A stretch of 64,000 nt of DNA from Bradyrhizobium sp. (GTDB lineage: Bacteria; Pseudomonadota; Alphaproteobacteria; Rhizobiales; Beijerinckiaceae). Each line of letters begins with the position of its first letter. Position 1 is the stretch's first letter. A program made the translations under genes and the position numbers. Below the pieces are notes generated by a model. It worked only from the letters and a program-made list of their open reading frames with translations, was not told where the DNA came from and did not search any database. The DNA is taken from positions 64,980-128,979 of the forward strand of contig SSMV01000169.1 in NCBI GenBank assembly GCA_004799435.1, written 5' to 3'. Of this stretch, positions 21,791-32,346 are shown piece by piece.

Positions 21791-23998
21791 ATGACCATGC
21801 AAAACTTCCGCTTCGAACTCGACGCCGACGGCGTCGCGCTGATCGTCTGGGACATGCCCGGCCGTTCGATGAACGTTCTGACGCCGGAGGTCATCGAGGA
21901 GCTCAACGCGCTCATCGACAAGGTCGCCGCCGACGCGGCGATCAAAGGCGCGGTCGTCACATCGGGGAAGGAGACTTTCTCCGGCGGCGCCGATCTCACC
22001 ATGCTGCAGGGCATGGGCCGCGACTATGCGCGCGTCGCCAAGGCGGAGGGCGAAGAAGCGGCGATGAAGCTCTTCTTCGACCGTTCGCGCCAGCTTTCGC
22101 TCATCTACCGCAAGCTCGAGACCTGCGGCAAAAGCTTCGCCGCCGCGATCAACGGTCTCTGCGTCGGCGGCGCTTTCGAACTGACGCTCGCCTGCCACTA
22201 TCGCGTCGTCGCCGAGGGCGACAAGATCCGTGTCGGCCTGCCGGAAATCAAAGTCGGTCTGTTTCCCGGCGCCGGCGGTTCGCAGCGCGTATCCCGTCTC
22301 GCGCCAACGCCCGACGCCCTGCAGATGATGTTTCGCGGCGATCTGCTGCGGCCGTCGGCGGCCAAGAAGATGGGCATCGTTCACGAGGTGGCGCCCGCTG
22401 GCGAGATTGTCGCGCTGGCCAAGGCCTGGGTGAAGGCCAATCCGGGCGCCAAGGCGCCATGGGACGATCCGAAATTCAAGAACCCCTCGGGTAAAGTCTT
22501 CTCGCCCGGCGGCATGATGATCTGGCCGCCCGCCAACGCGATCTATCGCCGCGAGACCTATGACAATTACCCGGCCGCGCGGGCGATCCTCGCCAGCGTG
22601 TTCGAGGGCCTGCAATTGCCGATGGACCTCGCGCTGGCGGTCGAGAGCCGCTACTTCGCCAAGATCCTGCGCTCGAAGGAAGCGGCGGCGATGATCCGCA
22701 CGCTGTTCCTCTCCAAGGGGGAACTGGAAAAGGGCGCGCGCCGACCCGCCGGCCAGACGCCGAGCAAGTTCCGGAGGATCGGCGTCATCGGCGCGGGATT
22801 CATGGGCGCGGGCATCGCCTATTCCGCGGCGAGCGCCGGGCTCGATGTGGTGCTGATCGATCGCGACCAGGCGGCCGCCGACAAGGGCAAGGCCCATTCG
22901 GAAGCGCTCATCTCGTCGCAGATCGCCAAGGGTCGCGCCAAAGGCGCCGATCGCGACGCGCTGCTGGCGCACATTCACCCCAGCGCCGATTATGCCGCGC
23001 TCAAGGGTTGCGATCTGGTGATCGAGGCGGTGTTCGAGGACCGTGCAGTGAAGCGCGAGGCGACCGAGAAGGCTCAAGGCGCGATCGGCGCCGATGTGAT
23101 CTTCGCCTCCAACACTTCGACGCTGCCGATCGGTTCGCTCGCCGAGACGACCAAGAAGCCGGAGAATTTCATCGGCATTCATTTCTTCTCGCCGGTCGAC
23201 AAGATGATGCTGGTCGAGATCATCGTCGGGGCCAAGACCGGCGACCGCGCGCTGGCGACGGCGCTCGATTTCGTGCGCGCGATCAAGAAGACACCGATCG
23301 TCGTCAACGACTGTCGCGGCTTCTTCGCCAATCGCTGCGTCGGCAATTATCTGCGCGAAGGCCATCTGATGCTGATGGAAGGCGTGCCGGCGGCGATGAT
23401 CGAAAACACCGCGCGCATGGCCGGCATGCCGGTCGGGCCGCTGGCGCTCAACGACGAAGTGGCGATCGATCTCGCCTGGCGCATCCTGCAGGCGACCAAG
23501 GCCGATCTCGGCCCGAGCGCGATCGACCCCGCGCAGGAGAAGCTTCTCGAGGCGATGACCGTCAAGGCGCAGCGCCTCGGACGCAAGAACGGCAAGGGCT
23601 TTTATGATTATCCCGCCAATGGTCCCAAGACGCTGTGGCCGGGATTGAAGGAGATCGCCGGCCGGGCGCTCGACCCCGAGTCGATCAGCGTCGCCGATCT
23701 CAAGGATCGATTCCTCTATGTCCAGGCGCTGGAGGCGGCGCGCTGCATGGAGGAAAAAGTGGTGGTCGATCCGCGCGAGGCCGATGTCGGCTCGATCCTC
23801 GGCTTCGGCTTCGCGCCCTTCACCGGCGGCGTGCTGTCCTTCATCGACGGCATCGGCGCGGCGGCTTTCGTCGCCCGCGCCGAGGCGCTGGCGAAAGCCT
23901 ATGGCCCGCGCTTTATCCCGAGCGAAGGGCTGAAGCGCATGGCGGCAAGCGGCGGACGCTTCTATGGCGGCGAAAGCGCCAAGCCGCAGGCGGCGTGA
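21791..23998 (+). CDS. Trifunctional-type enoyl-CoA hydratase/3-hydroxyacyl-CoA dehydrogenase
   Basis: N-terminal crotonase domain (NGLCVGGAFELTLACHYRVV) fused to IGVIGAGFMGAGIAYSAASAGLDVVLID dehydrogenase domain. Confidence 0.95.
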   Translation: MTMQNFRFELDADGVALIVWDMPGRSMNVLTPEVIEELNALIDKVAADAAIKGAVVTSGKETFSGGADLTMLQGMGRDYARVAKAEGEEAAMKLFFDRSRQLSLIYRKLETCGKSFAAAINGLCVGGAFELTLACHYRVVAEGDKIRVGLPEIKVGLFPGAGGSQRVSRLAPTPDALQMMFRGDLLRPSAAKKMGIVHEVAPAGEIVALAKAWVKANPGAKAPWDDPKFKNPSGKVFSPGGMMIWPPANAIYRRETYDNYPAARAILASVFEGLQLPMDLALAVESRYFAKILRSKEAAAMIRTLFLSKGELEKGARRPAGQTPSKFRRIGVIGAGFMGAGIAYSAASAGLDVVLIDRDQAAADKGKAHSEALISSQIAKGRAKGADRDALLAHIHPSADYAALKGCDLVIEAVFEDRAVKREATEKAQGAIGADVIFASNTSTLPIGSLAETTKKPENFIGIHFFSPVDKMMLVEIIVGAKTGDRALATALDFVRAIKKTPIVVNDCRGFFANRCVGNYLREGHLMLMEGVPAAMIENTARMAGMPVGPLALNDEVAIDLAWRILQATKADLGPSAIDPAQEKLLEAMTVKAQRLGRKNGKGFYDYPANGPKTLWPGLKEIAGRALDPESISVADLKDRFLYVQALEAARCMEEKVVVDPREADVGSILGFGFAPFTGGVLSFIDGIGAAAFVARAEALAKAYGPRFIPSEGLKRMAASGGRFYGGESAKPQAA

Positions 23999-24010
23999 GT
24001 CGCGCGTCGA

Positions 24011-25429
24011 TCAGTCGGCGGGGCGGTTGTAGACATCCTCGAGACGGATGATGTCGTCCTCGCCGAGATAGGACCCGGTCTGCACCTCGATCAATTCGAG
24101 GTCGATCTTGCCCGGATTGACGAGGCGATGGATGACGCCGATCGGCAGAAAGATCGACTCGTTCTCATGCACGGTCGTCTCGGCCTCGCCGCGCGTCACC
24201 TGGGCGGTGCCCTTGACCACCACCCAGTGCTCGGCGCGGTGGAAATGCTTCTGCAGCGACAGTCTCTGTCCGGGCGCGACGACAATGCGCTTGACCTGAT
24301 AGCGCGCGCCGGAGTCGATCGACTGGTAATAGCCCCAGGGACGATAGACGCGCTTGTGTTCGATCGCCTCGCGCCGCTTGCCGCGCTTGAGCGTCTCGAC
24401 CAATTGCTTGACCTTGTCGCCCTGATCGCGCCCGAGCACCAGCACCGCGTCCTGAGTGGCGACAACCGCGATATTATCGACGCCGATCACGGCCGTGAGT
24501 AGCTCGGGCGAGCGGATGTGAACGTTTTTGGCGTCGAGCGTGACGCCATCGCCGAGAATGGCGTTGCCAGATTCATCCTGCGGGCTGAGTTTCCACACCG
24601 CATCCCAATTGCCGACATCCGACCAGCCAATGTCGGCCGGCACCACCGCGGCGCGAGCGGTGCGCTCCATCACCGCATAGTCGATCGACTTCTTGGGCGC
24701 GCGTTCGAAACCGGCCTTGTCGAGCGCGAGGAAACCGAGATCGTCCTTGGCGCCGTCAAGCGCGGCGGCGGCGGCGGCGACCATCTCCGGCTCGAAAGCA
24801 TTGAGCTCTTCCAGCATCACATCGGCGCGGAAGAAGAAATTGCCGGAGTTCCAGAGATAGCCTTCCGCGACATAACGCTCGGCGACAGCGAGGTCGGGCT
24901 TCTCGACGAAGGCCTCCACCCGACGCGCGCCACTTTTTCCGAGCGGCGCGCCAGGGCGAATGTAGCCGTAGCCGATCGCCGGTTCGCTCGGCTTGACGCC
25001 CAGCGTGACGATGGAGCCGGCGGCGGCCGCCTCGGCCGCCAGCGCGCAGGTCGCCAGAAAGCCGGGCTGGTCGAGCACGACATGATCGGCGGCGAAGACC
25101 GCGACAATAGTTTGGGGATCGCGTCTCGCCGCGATTTCGGCGGCGAGCGCCACCGCCGGGCCGGAGTCGCGACGCGTCGGCTCAAGCACGATCATCGCCG
25201 CGGCGCCGATTTCCTCGAGCTGCTCGCGCACCAGAAAGCGATATTCGCGATTGGTGACGACGATCGGCGTGTCGAACAGCGGCCCGTCGACGCGCTGGAT
25301 CGATTGCTGAAAGGTGGAGGATTGGCCGATCAGCGGGATGAATTGCTTGGGCATGGACTCGCGCGATTCTGGCCACACCCGCGTTCCGGCGCCCCCGCAC
25401 ATGACAATCGGCAGGATTTTCCGCGACAT
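24011..25429 (-). CDS. Mannose-1-phosphate guanylyltransferase/mannose-6-phosphate isomerase
   Basis: MCGGAGTRVWPESRESMPKQFIPL and cupin-like YRPWGYYQSIDSGARYQVKRIVVAPGQRLSLQKHFHRAEHWVVV. Confidence 0.95.
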   Translation of the reverse strand: MSRKILPIVMCGGAGTRVWPESRESMPKQFIPLIGQSSTFQQSIQRVDGPLFDTPIVVTNREYRFLVREQLEEIGAAAMIVLEPTRRDSGPAVALAAEIAARRDPQTIVAVFAADHVVLDQPGFLATCALAAEAAAAGSIVTLGVKPSEPAIGYGYIRPGAPLGKSGARRVEAFVEKPDLAVAERYVAEGYLWNSGNFFFRADVMLEELNAFEPEMVAAAAAALDGAKDDLGFLALDKAGFERAPKKSIDYAVMERTARAAVVPADIGWSDVGNWDAVWKLSPQDESGNAILGDGVTLDAKNVHIRSPELLTAVIGVDNIAVVATQDAVLVLGRDQGDKVKQLVETLKRGKRREAIEHKRVYRPWGYYQSIDSGARYQVKRIVVAPGQRLSLQKHFHRAEHWVVVKGTAQVTRGEAETTVHENESIFLPIGVIHRLVNPGKIDLELIEVQTGSYLGEDDIIRLEDVYNRPAD

Positions 25430-25530
25430 CCTTGTCCCTCGCCCTTCGCGCGGGCCCCCGCGCGGCGCCTAAGAGCTAGCCCGCGCGCAGTAAATTTTAC
25501 ATGAGCGGGCGGACCGCGCGCTTAGCGAGC

Positions 25531-26121
25531 CTAGCGCGCGCTGCGCGACAGATTGACGCGGCGCGCCGCAATAACCAACGCCGCCGCCAGCACGGTCTTG
25601 GCCGCCGTCGCCGCCCAGAAGGGCATGACGCCGCCCGCCCAGGCCTTGCCGGCGCCCAGCGCCAGTCCATAGGCGAGCCAGGTAAAGCCGGCGGCGAAGA
25701 TGACGAAATGGCCGAGCGTCATCGCTGCCAGCGCCAGCAGCCAGCCGCGCGTCCAGCCGCGATCGGCGAGCCAGCCGACCAGCGCCGCGCAGAGCAGGAA
25801 GCCGACGAGATAGCCGCCGGTCGGCCCGGCCATGTAGGCCGGCCCGGCGACCGCGCCGGCGAAAACCGGCAGCCCCGTGACGCCTTCGAGCAGATAAAGC
25901 GCCACCATCCCGGTGGCCAGACGCGCGCCCATCAGGGCGGCAAGCGTCAGCACGGCCAGCGTCTGCAGGGTCATCGGCACGGGATAGAAGGGAACCTGGA
26001 TCTTGGCCGAGACGGTGAGGACAAGCGTTCCGGCGAGCGCCAGCCCGTAGCCGCTCGCCAGGCGGGAAACTCCGGCGGATTTGAGCGCCGCTGCGGAGGC
26101 AGCCTGCGAGCGGTCGATCAT
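25531..26121 (-). CDS. bioY: Biotin transporter BioY
   Basis: SAKIQVPFYPVPMTLQTLAVLTLAALMGARLA, GYLVGFLLCAALVGWLADRG. Confidence 0.93.
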   Translation of the reverse strand: MIDRSQAASAAALKSAGVSRLASGYGLALAGTLVLTVSAKIQVPFYPVPMTLQTLAVLTLAALMGARLATGMVALYLLEGVTGLPVFAGAVAGPAYMAGPTGGYLVGFLLCAALVGWLADRGWTRGWLLALAAMTLGHFVIFAAGFTWLAYGLALGAGKAWAGGVMPFWAATAAKTVLAAALVIAARRVNLSRSAR

Positions 26122-26231
26122 GCGGGTCCTCTTTATCTGCCGGCACGGCCAGGATCGCGTCCGGCCCGTTCAGCCGGTATAGACAAGCCCGCCCGGGCGA
26201 ACAAGCCGGGCCGCGCCGCGCGGAGCTCTGG

Positions 26232-27137
26232 TTGAGCGAGCCGAATTCTCCTGCTGCCGCCGGCGCCGTCGAGGCGCCCGAGCGCGGACCGACGCGGCTC
26301 AGCGGGCTGGTGCGCCGGCTGATCGCGCCCAATCCGTCGCCTTTCACCTTCACCGGCACCTGCAGCTACATTCTGGGCGAAGGCGAGGTGACGATCCTCG
26401 ATCCCGGCCCGGCGGACCCGGCGCATATCGAAGCGCTGCTGGCGGCGACACACGGCGAGCGCGTCACGCAGATCGTGATCACCCATTCGCATCGCGATCA
26501 CGCCGACGGCGCCGCGCCGCTCAAGGCGCTGACCGGCGCGCCGGTCATCGGCGCGCGCGCCTATATGGCCAAGCCCGGCGCCGCGCCGCGCGCCGACGCT
26601 GCGCACGCGCTCGACTATCGCCCCGACGAGGCCCTCGATGACGGTCAACGCGTCGCGGGGCGCGGCTTCACGCTTGAAACTGTCGCCACTCCGGGCCACG
26701 CCGCCAATCACCTCTGTTTCGCGCTGATCGAGGAAAACACGCTGTTCTCCGGCGATCACGTGATGGCTTGGTCGACGACGGTGGTCGCGCCGCCCGACGG
26801 CGCGATGGGCGCCTATATGAATTCGCTCGAAAAACTGCGGGGCCGATCCGAGACGATCTATTGGCCGGGCCATGGCGGGCCGGTGCGCGATCCGCAGCGC
26901 TATGTCCGCGGCCTGATCAGCCACCGCCGCCAGCGCGAGGCGGCGATCCTGGCGCGTCTGGACACGGGCGAAGCCAACGCAATGGAAATCGCCCAACGCG
27001 TCTACGTCGGTCTCGCGCCGGCGCTGATCGGCGCGGCGAGCCTTTCGACGCTCGCCCATCTCGAAGACCTAGCGCAGCGCGGCCTGGTTATCGGCGATGG
27101 ATCGCTGGCGCTGGAGACGCGATTTCGTCGCGCTTAG
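26232..27137 (+). CDS. MBL-fold metallo-hydrolase (LACTB2-like)
   Basis: ITHSHRDHADGAAPLKAL, TPGHAANHLCFAL, LFSGDHVMAWSTTVV. Confidence 0.9.
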   Translation: MSEPNSPAAAGAVEAPERGPTRLSGLVRRLIAPNPSPFTFTGTCSYILGEGEVTILDPGPADPAHIEALLAATHGERVTQIVITHSHRDHADGAAPLKALTGAPVIGARAYMAKPGAAPRADAAHALDYRPDEALDDGQRVAGRGFTLETVATPGHAANHLCFALIEENTLFSGDHVMAWSTTVVAPPDGAMGAYMNSLEKLRGRSETIYWPGHGGPVRDPQRYVRGLISHRRQREAAILARLDTGEANAMEIAQRVYVGLAPALIGAASLSTLAHLEDLAQRGLVIGDGSLALETRFRRA

Positions 27138-27144
27138 CCCGCAC

Positions 27145-27924
27145 TCACGGCTCCTGCAGCGCGTCCTGCACGCCGGCGGCGAATTTGCGGAAATTGCGCG
27201 CGTTGGCGCCGAAGTCATGACGTCCGACGCGCGACACCGAACGCAGGTCGATGCGCGTTTGCGCGGCGAGCGGGCGCACGCGAATGGCGATGTCGTAAGC
27301 GAAGCCGAAGATCGGCGAGCGGGCGATCGCCTCGATCTGCGCGACGCCGTCGACGCGCAGATTGGGCGGATTGGAATCGACGATCTTCCAGCCGAGATCC
27401 TTGGCGATCTTCAAAGCCACCTGATAGGCCTGAACCGGCTCGAGATCGACGACGATCGGCTGCACTTCCGGATAGGCCGCCTGTTGCAGCGAATCGTCGG
27501 CCGGGTTGCGACTGGGCGCCGGCTGACCGGCGCGCGCCTCGCGCGCCTTGGCCGAAATCATGAAGGCGGGCGGCGTGGCGAAATCGGTCGTCACGTCGGC
27601 GATCATCGGCAGCGGCTGCGCGATCGCGGTCAAATAGGCCGGGTAGGCGAGCAGGCCGAGCGACAGCACGCTGCCGATCGCCGCCTGGCCGGCGCCGCGC
27701 CGGCCGGTGCGCCAGATCACCACCGCCGCCGCCCCGGCGAGCAACAGCGCGAGAAATGCGAGCGTCAGCGCGGCGCCGAAGACGGTGAGCGCCGCGCGCG
27801 CGTCAAGATTGGCGAAACGCGCCGAGCCGACCGCCACGCCAGCCGTGACCAGCGCGAGAACCGCGGTTCGCCGGCTCCAGATCGCGGCGCGCGATCGTGG
27901 CTCATCGACGATCAGGCGGCGCAT
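27145..27924 (-). CDS. DUF1499 domain-containing membrane protein
   Basis: N-terminal TM segments then DVTTDFATPPAF... and C-terminal RSVSRVGRHDFGANARNFRKF. Confidence 0.8.
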   Translation of the reverse strand: MRRLIVDEPRSRAAIWSRRTAVLALVTAGVAVGSARFANLDARAALTVFGAALTLAFLALLLAGAAAVVIWRTGRRGAGQAAIGSVLSLGLLAYPAYLTAIAQPLPMIADVTTDFATPPAFMISAKAREARAGQPAPSRNPADDSLQQAAYPEVQPIVVDLEPVQAYQVALKIAKDLGWKIVDSNPPNLRVDGVAQIEAIARSPIFGFAYDIAIRVRPLAAQTRIDLRSVSRVGRHDFGANARNFRKFAAGVQDALQEP

Positions 27925-27960
27925 CGCGCCGCCGCGTGACGATGAGCTGCGAAATAAAGA

Positions 27961-28443
27961 TTAGTTGGTCGGCTTGGTCGCCGCGCCCTGCGCAAGCGTG
28001 CTGTGAGCGCTGATCTGACCGCTCGCCGCCGAGAACGCCTTGTCGTCATCGCCGACCTGAACCGTCGGCATGCAGAGCGGATTGCACCAATAAGACTCGC
28101 GCTCATCGCCTCTCTGCACAACGAGGACGGACTTGGCCTGTTCGACCTCGATGTTCTTCTCGTCGATTATATTGCCCTGCGCGTCCAGCGCAATCAGATT
28201 GGTCAGGCCGTAGCCTTTGCCGGTGACCACCATCGCGCCGCCGCCCTTGAGCATCGTCACATCGGCGATCGCCGGGTTGCCGACCACCAGCGTGCGTGTG
28301 CCGGCGGGAAGCTGAGCGACCTTGGCCTGATCGATCGTCACCGCCAAAGTCGCCGACGCGGTCGGAGCGACCGCCGAACCGGCGAGCGCAGCGACGGGCG
28401 CAGCGGCGACGAGGGCGAGGATAAGGAGCACGCGAGACGACAT
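27961..28443 (-). CDS. Stand-alone pilus-assembly/secretin N-terminal-domain protein (CpaC N-domain-like)
   Basis: Signal peptide MSSRVLLILALVAAAPVAALAG; VTIDQAKVAQLPAGTRTLVVGNPAIADVTMLKGGGAMVVTGKGYGLTNLIALD. Confidence 0.75.
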   Translation of the reverse strand: MSSRVLLILALVAAAPVAALAGSAVAPTASATLAVTIDQAKVAQLPAGTRTLVVGNPAIADVTMLKGGGAMVVTGKGYGLTNLIALDAQGNIIDEKNIEVEQAKSVLVVQRGDERESYWCNPLCMPTVQVGDDDKAFSAASGQISAHSTLAQGAATKPTN

Positions 28444-28567
28444 GGCTCGGCCTTTTGGGCGGTCGGAAACTGACCTCGCCATTTGGCCCCAAATAGGTGA
28501 ACGAAACCTCAACAAACGGCCTGAGACCGGGCTTCGCCGGCGGTTAACCTTTCTTTCAATCGCTTGC

Positions 28568-30394
28568 TCAATCGGCAAAGATCGACGCGCCGTGTTCGGC
28601 CCGTCCCACGACCGCGCGAAAGGTCGAAAAAAGCTCGCGTCCCGCGCCAAAATGGGCGCTGGTGAGATCGGCGCCGACCGCCTTTCGCGCCGCCCATTCG
28701 GCCTCGTCGACCAGCACGTCCAGCCGCCCAGCCGGCGCGTCGAGACGGATCAGGTCGCCATTGCGAATTTTGGCGATCGGCCCTCCGGCCGCCGCCTCGG
28801 GCGTGACATGCAGCGCGGCAGGCACCTTGCCCGAGGCGCCCGACAGGCGCCCGTCGGTGACCAGCGCGACGCGACGGCCGCGATCCTGCAAGGCGCCAAG
28901 CGGCGGCATGAGCTTGTGCAGTTCCGGCATCCCGATCGCCATCGGCCCCTGAAAGCGCAGGACAGCGACAAAATCGCGGTCGAGTTCGCCGGCGCGAAAG
29001 GCGGCGTGCAATTCGGCCTGGGAATGAAAGACCCGCGCCGGCGCTTCGACGACATGGCGATCGGGCGCTATCGCCGAAGTCTTGATGATCGCCCGGCCAA
29101 GCGGCCCCTCCAGCACTTTTAGGCCGCCGGTCGGCTGGAACGGCCGCGCAACCGGCCGCAACACGCTTTCGTCGCCGCTCGCCCTTGCCCCGTCGCCCCA
29201 AGCGACCGCGCCGTCGGGCTCAAGCCGCGGCTCGACGACATAATCGGCGAGACTGCGACCCCAGACCGCCCGCGCGTCGGCATGCAGCAACCCGTCGCCG
29301 ATCAACTCACGGATCAGGAAGGGCATGCCGCCGGCCGCCTGGAAATGATTCACGTCGGCTTTGCCATTGGGATAGATGCGGGTCAGCAGCGGCGTGACCT
29401 CGGCGAGATCGGCGAAATCATTCCAGTTCAGCGCGATCCCGGCCGCCGCCGCCATCGCGATCAGATGGATAGTCAGATTGGTCGAGCCGCCGGTGGCGTT
29501 GAGGCCGACGACGCCATTGACCACCGCCCGCTCGTCGATCACGCGCCCGATCGGCAGGAACTCATCGCCGAGCGCGCTGAGCGCCAGCGCGCGCTGGGCG
29601 CCGAGCGTCGTCAGCGCGTCGCGCAACGGCGTGTTGGGATTGACGAAGGAGGCGCCAGGCAGATGGAGGCCCATGATCTCCATCAGCATCTGATTGGTGT
29701 TGGCGGTGCCGTAGAAGGTGCAGGTGCCTGGCCCGTGATAGGCGCGCGACTCCGCCTCCAGCAGCTCCTCGCGGCTCGCCTTGCCCTCGGCGTGCAACTG
29801 GCGGATCTTCGCCTTTTCCTCATTGCCGAGGCCCGAGGTCATCGGCCCGGCCGGCAGGAACACCGCCGGAAGATGGCCGAAGGCGAGCGCGCCGATCAGC
29901 ATCCCCGGCACGATCTTGTCGCAGACGCCGAGATAGACCGCGGCGTCGAACATCTGGTGCGACAGCGCGACGCCGGTCGACAGCGCGATCACGTCGCGCG
30001 AGAAGAGCGACAGATCCATGCCCGCTTCGCCCTGGGTGACGCCGTCGCACATCGCCGGCACGCCGCCGGCGACCTGCGCCGTCGCGCCAACGTCGCGCGC
30101 CGCCTGGCGGATCAGATCGGGAAAGCGTTCGAAGGGCTGATGGGCGGAGAGCATGTCATTATAAGAGGTGACGATGGCGAGATTGGCCGCCGGTCCCTCG
30201 CGCAGCGCCTGCTTGTCGCCGACGCCGCAGGCGGCGAAACCGTGGGCGAGATTGGCGCAGCCGAGCTTGCGCCGCGCCGGCCCCTGCGCCACCGCCTGGT
30301 CGATGCGCTCGAGATAGCGCCGCCGCGCCTCGCGGCTGCGTCGCGCGATGCGCTCGGTGACTTCGCCGACGCGGGCGTTGATGGTCGCGGCCAT
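28568..30394 (-). CDS. edd: Phosphogluconate dehydratase
   Basis: [77 protein letters not shown]. Confidence 0.94.
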   Translation of the reverse strand: MAATINARVGEVTERIARRSREARRRYLERIDQAVAQGPARRKLGCANLAHGFAACGVGDKQALREGPAANLAIVTSYNDMLSAHQPFERFPDLIRQAARDVGATAQVAGGVPAMCDGVTQGEAGMDLSLFSRDVIALSTGVALSHQMFDAAVYLGVCDKIVPGMLIGALAFGHLPAVFLPAGPMTSGLGNEEKAKIRQLHAEGKASREELLEAESRAYHGPGTCTFYGTANTNQMLMEIMGLHLPGASFVNPNTPLRDALTTLGAQRALALSALGDEFLPIGRVIDERAVVNGVVGLNATGGSTNLTIHLIAMAAAAGIALNWNDFADLAEVTPLLTRIYPNGKADVNHFQAAGGMPFLIRELIGDGLLHADARAVWGRSLADYVVEPRLEPDGAVAWGDGARASGDESVLRPVARPFQPTGGLKVLEGPLGRAIIKTSAIAPDRHVVEAPARVFHSQAELHAAFRAGELDRDFVAVLRFQGPMAIGMPELHKLMPPLGALQDRGRRVALVTDGRLSGASGKVPAALHVTPEAAAGGPIAKIRNGDLIRLDAPAGRLDVLVDEAEWAARKAVGADLTSAHFGAGRELFSTFRAVVGRAEHGASIFAD

Positions 30395-30567
30395 ATGGAA
30401 CCTCGGACTGGAAGGGGGAGGCCCCGACATAGTCCGCCCGCGCGCCGAAAGAAAGGCAGCCGGCGCAAGCGCCGGCGCACGAAGCGCGGGCCTGAAAAGG
30501 CGGCAGCCTTGACATGGCCGGCGGGCAATCCCTATTTCTTTGGACGAGCGGCGCCCAAAAGCGCCGA

Positions 30568-30622
30568 TCCGCGGGATTTGACAGGTCAGCTTGCTGCCGC
30601 GTGACCAACAGCTAAAGCGTCA
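30568..30622 (+). promoter_or_regulatory. SAM-II riboswitch aptamer upstream of metA
   Basis: CCGCGGGATTTGACAGGTCAGCTTGCTGCCGCGTGACCAACAGCTAAAGCG: P1 CGCGG/CCGCG, GATTT and CTAAAG conserved segments, pseudoknot pairing GGTCA (30584-30588) with TGACC (30602-30606). Confidence 0.85.
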
Positions 30623-30705
30623 CAGACCGGGAAGCCCCCACAAAGCCTCCACGCTGTGATCCCTGGCGGGCGACGCATGTCGCCGGCGAGCGTTCAGGAG
30701 GTTCC

Positions 30706-31680
30706 ATGCCCGTCATCGTCGCTTCCGAGGAAGCCCACCCGTTTTTGCCCTCGCTCGCCAGCGGTTCGGCGATCGAAAGCCGTCGCGCGATTCAGCAGGA
30801 CATTCGCCCGATCGAGATCGCCATCCTCAATCTGATGGCCGACAAGATCACGACCGAGCGACAGCTCGCCGGCTGGCTCGGCAGCACGCCGCTGCAAGTG
30901 AACCTGACCTTCGTCGCCACCGACGCCTATGTCCGCGACATTCGCAACGGCCGGCGCAGCAAGACGACGCCCGCCGAACACATCGTCAAATTCTACAATC
31001 CGCTAAGCGACATCCGCGACAATAAATTCGACGGGCTGATCGTCACCGGCGTCAATGCGTTGCAGCCCCGCGTGAGCGACGAGGTTTTCTGGCCGGAGGT
31101 GCAGGAGATTTTCGACTGGTCGTCGAGCCACGTCTTTTCGTCGCTTTATCTCTGTTGGGGCGCCAAGGCGGCGCTCAAGCATTTTCACGACGTCGAAAGC
31201 CTCAAGGGCGAGCGCAAGACTTCCGGCCTGTTCGAGCATCGTCTGGTCAGCGACTCGACCGGACTCGCCTTCGGCTTTCCCGACGTCTTTTCCTCGCCAG
31301 TGTCGCGCTGGAAAAATCCCGATCGCGCGGCAATCGCCAAACGTCCGGCGCTGGAAGTGGTCGCCAATTCGGAGGAGACCGGCCCCAACATCATCGTCGA
31401 ATCGGAAGCCTTCGACGGGCTCGGCCGTCGCTTCCCGCGCCGCGTCTATGTGCTGACCCATCCCGAATATGAAACCGACACGCTGCGCGCCGAATATCTA
31501 CGCGATCACGCCGCCGATCCTTCGACCCGGCCGCCGCTGCATTATTTTCCCGGCGACGATCCCTCGCGCGAGCCGGTCAACACCTGGCGCCACACCGCCC
31601 ATCTCTACGCCAACTGGCTGAAGCTGGTTTACGAGGCGACGCCCTTCGATCGCCAGCGTATCCCGGCGCTGGCGCTGTGA
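30706..31680 (+). CDS. metA: Homoserine O-succinyltransferase/acetyltransferase (MetA family)
   Basis: RPIEIAILNLMADKITTERQLAGWLGSTPLQVNLTF; LYLCWGAKAALKHFH; VLTHPEYETDTL. Confidence 0.95.
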   Translation: MPVIVASEEAHPFLPSLASGSAIESRRAIQQDIRPIEIAILNLMADKITTERQLAGWLGSTPLQVNLTFVATDAYVRDIRNGRRSKTTPAEHIVKFYNPLSDIRDNKFDGLIVTGVNALQPRVSDEVFWPEVQEIFDWSSSHVFSSLYLCWGAKAALKHFHDVESLKGERKTSGLFEHRLVSDSTGLAFGFPDVFSSPVSRWKNPDRAAIAKRPALEVVANSEETGPNIIVESEAFDGLGRRFPRRVYVLTHPEYETDTLRAEYLRDHAADPSTRPPLHYFPGDDPSREPVNTWRHTAHLYANWLKLVYEATPFDRQRIPALAL

Positions 31681-31690
31681 GCGGGAGCGC

Positions 31691-32335
31691 TCAGCCAAGC
31701 GCCACGCGATAGCGCGCCTCGGTCTTGGCGGCGATTTCCTCTAGGCTTGCGCCCGGCGCGAGTTCGGTCAGCTCGACGCCCGTAGAGCCGTGCTTGTCGA
31801 TCGAGAAGACGCCGAGATCGGTGACGACCAGATCGACGACGCGCCGCCCCGTCAGCGGCAATGTGCATTGTCGCAGCAGCTTCGCGCCATCCTTGGCGGC
31901 GTGCTCCATCACCACGACGATGCGCTTGACGCCGGCGACCAGATCCATCGCCCCGCCCATGCCTTTGACCATCTTGCCGGGGATCATCCAATTGGCGAGA
32001 TCGCCTTGTTCCGAGACCTGCATGGCGCCGAGAATGGCGAGATCGATATGGCCGCCGCGGATCATCGCGAAGGAATCGGCGCTGGAGAAATAGCTGGTCG
32101 TCGGCAGTTCGGTCACCGTCTGCTTGCCGGCATTGATGAGGTCGGGATCCTCCTCGCCCTCGAAGGGAAAGGGCCCCATACCGAGCATGCCATTCTCGCT
32201 CTGCAACTGGACGCTCATGCCCTTAGGAATGAAATTCGACACCAGCGTCGGAATGCCGATGCCGAGATTGACGTAGAAACCGTCCCTCAACTCCTTGGCG
32301 GCGCGCGCCGCCATCTGCTCGCGGGTCCAGGCCAT
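31691..32335 (-). CDS. 3-oxoacid CoA-transferase subunit B
   Basis: [37 protein letters not shown]. Confidence 0.95.
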   Translation of the reverse strand: MAWTREQMAARAAKELRDGFYVNLGIGIPTLVSNFIPKGMSVQLQSENGMLGMGPFPFEGEEDPDLINAGKQTVTELPTTSYFSSADSFAMIRGGHIDLAILGAMQVSEQGDLANWMIPGKMVKGMGGAMDLVAGVKRIVVVMEHAAKDGAKLLRQCTLPLTGRRVVDLVVTDLGVFSIDKHGSTGVELTELAPGASLEEIAAKTEARYRVALG

Positions 32336-32346
32336 CGCATGTCTCC

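Noticed and set aside
21698-23365. 555-aa minus-strand ORF
   Set aside because: Antisense to the FadB-like gene; no recognisable protein family.
26122-26231. BioR-type operator upstream of bioY
   Set aside because: Looked for TTATMKATAA; only weak partial matches (TTATCT, TATAGACAA), not enough to call.
28550-28567. GGTTAACC in the edd/secretin-domain gap as a CtrA site
   Set aside because: Only one TTAA half-site; no second half-site at N7 spacing.
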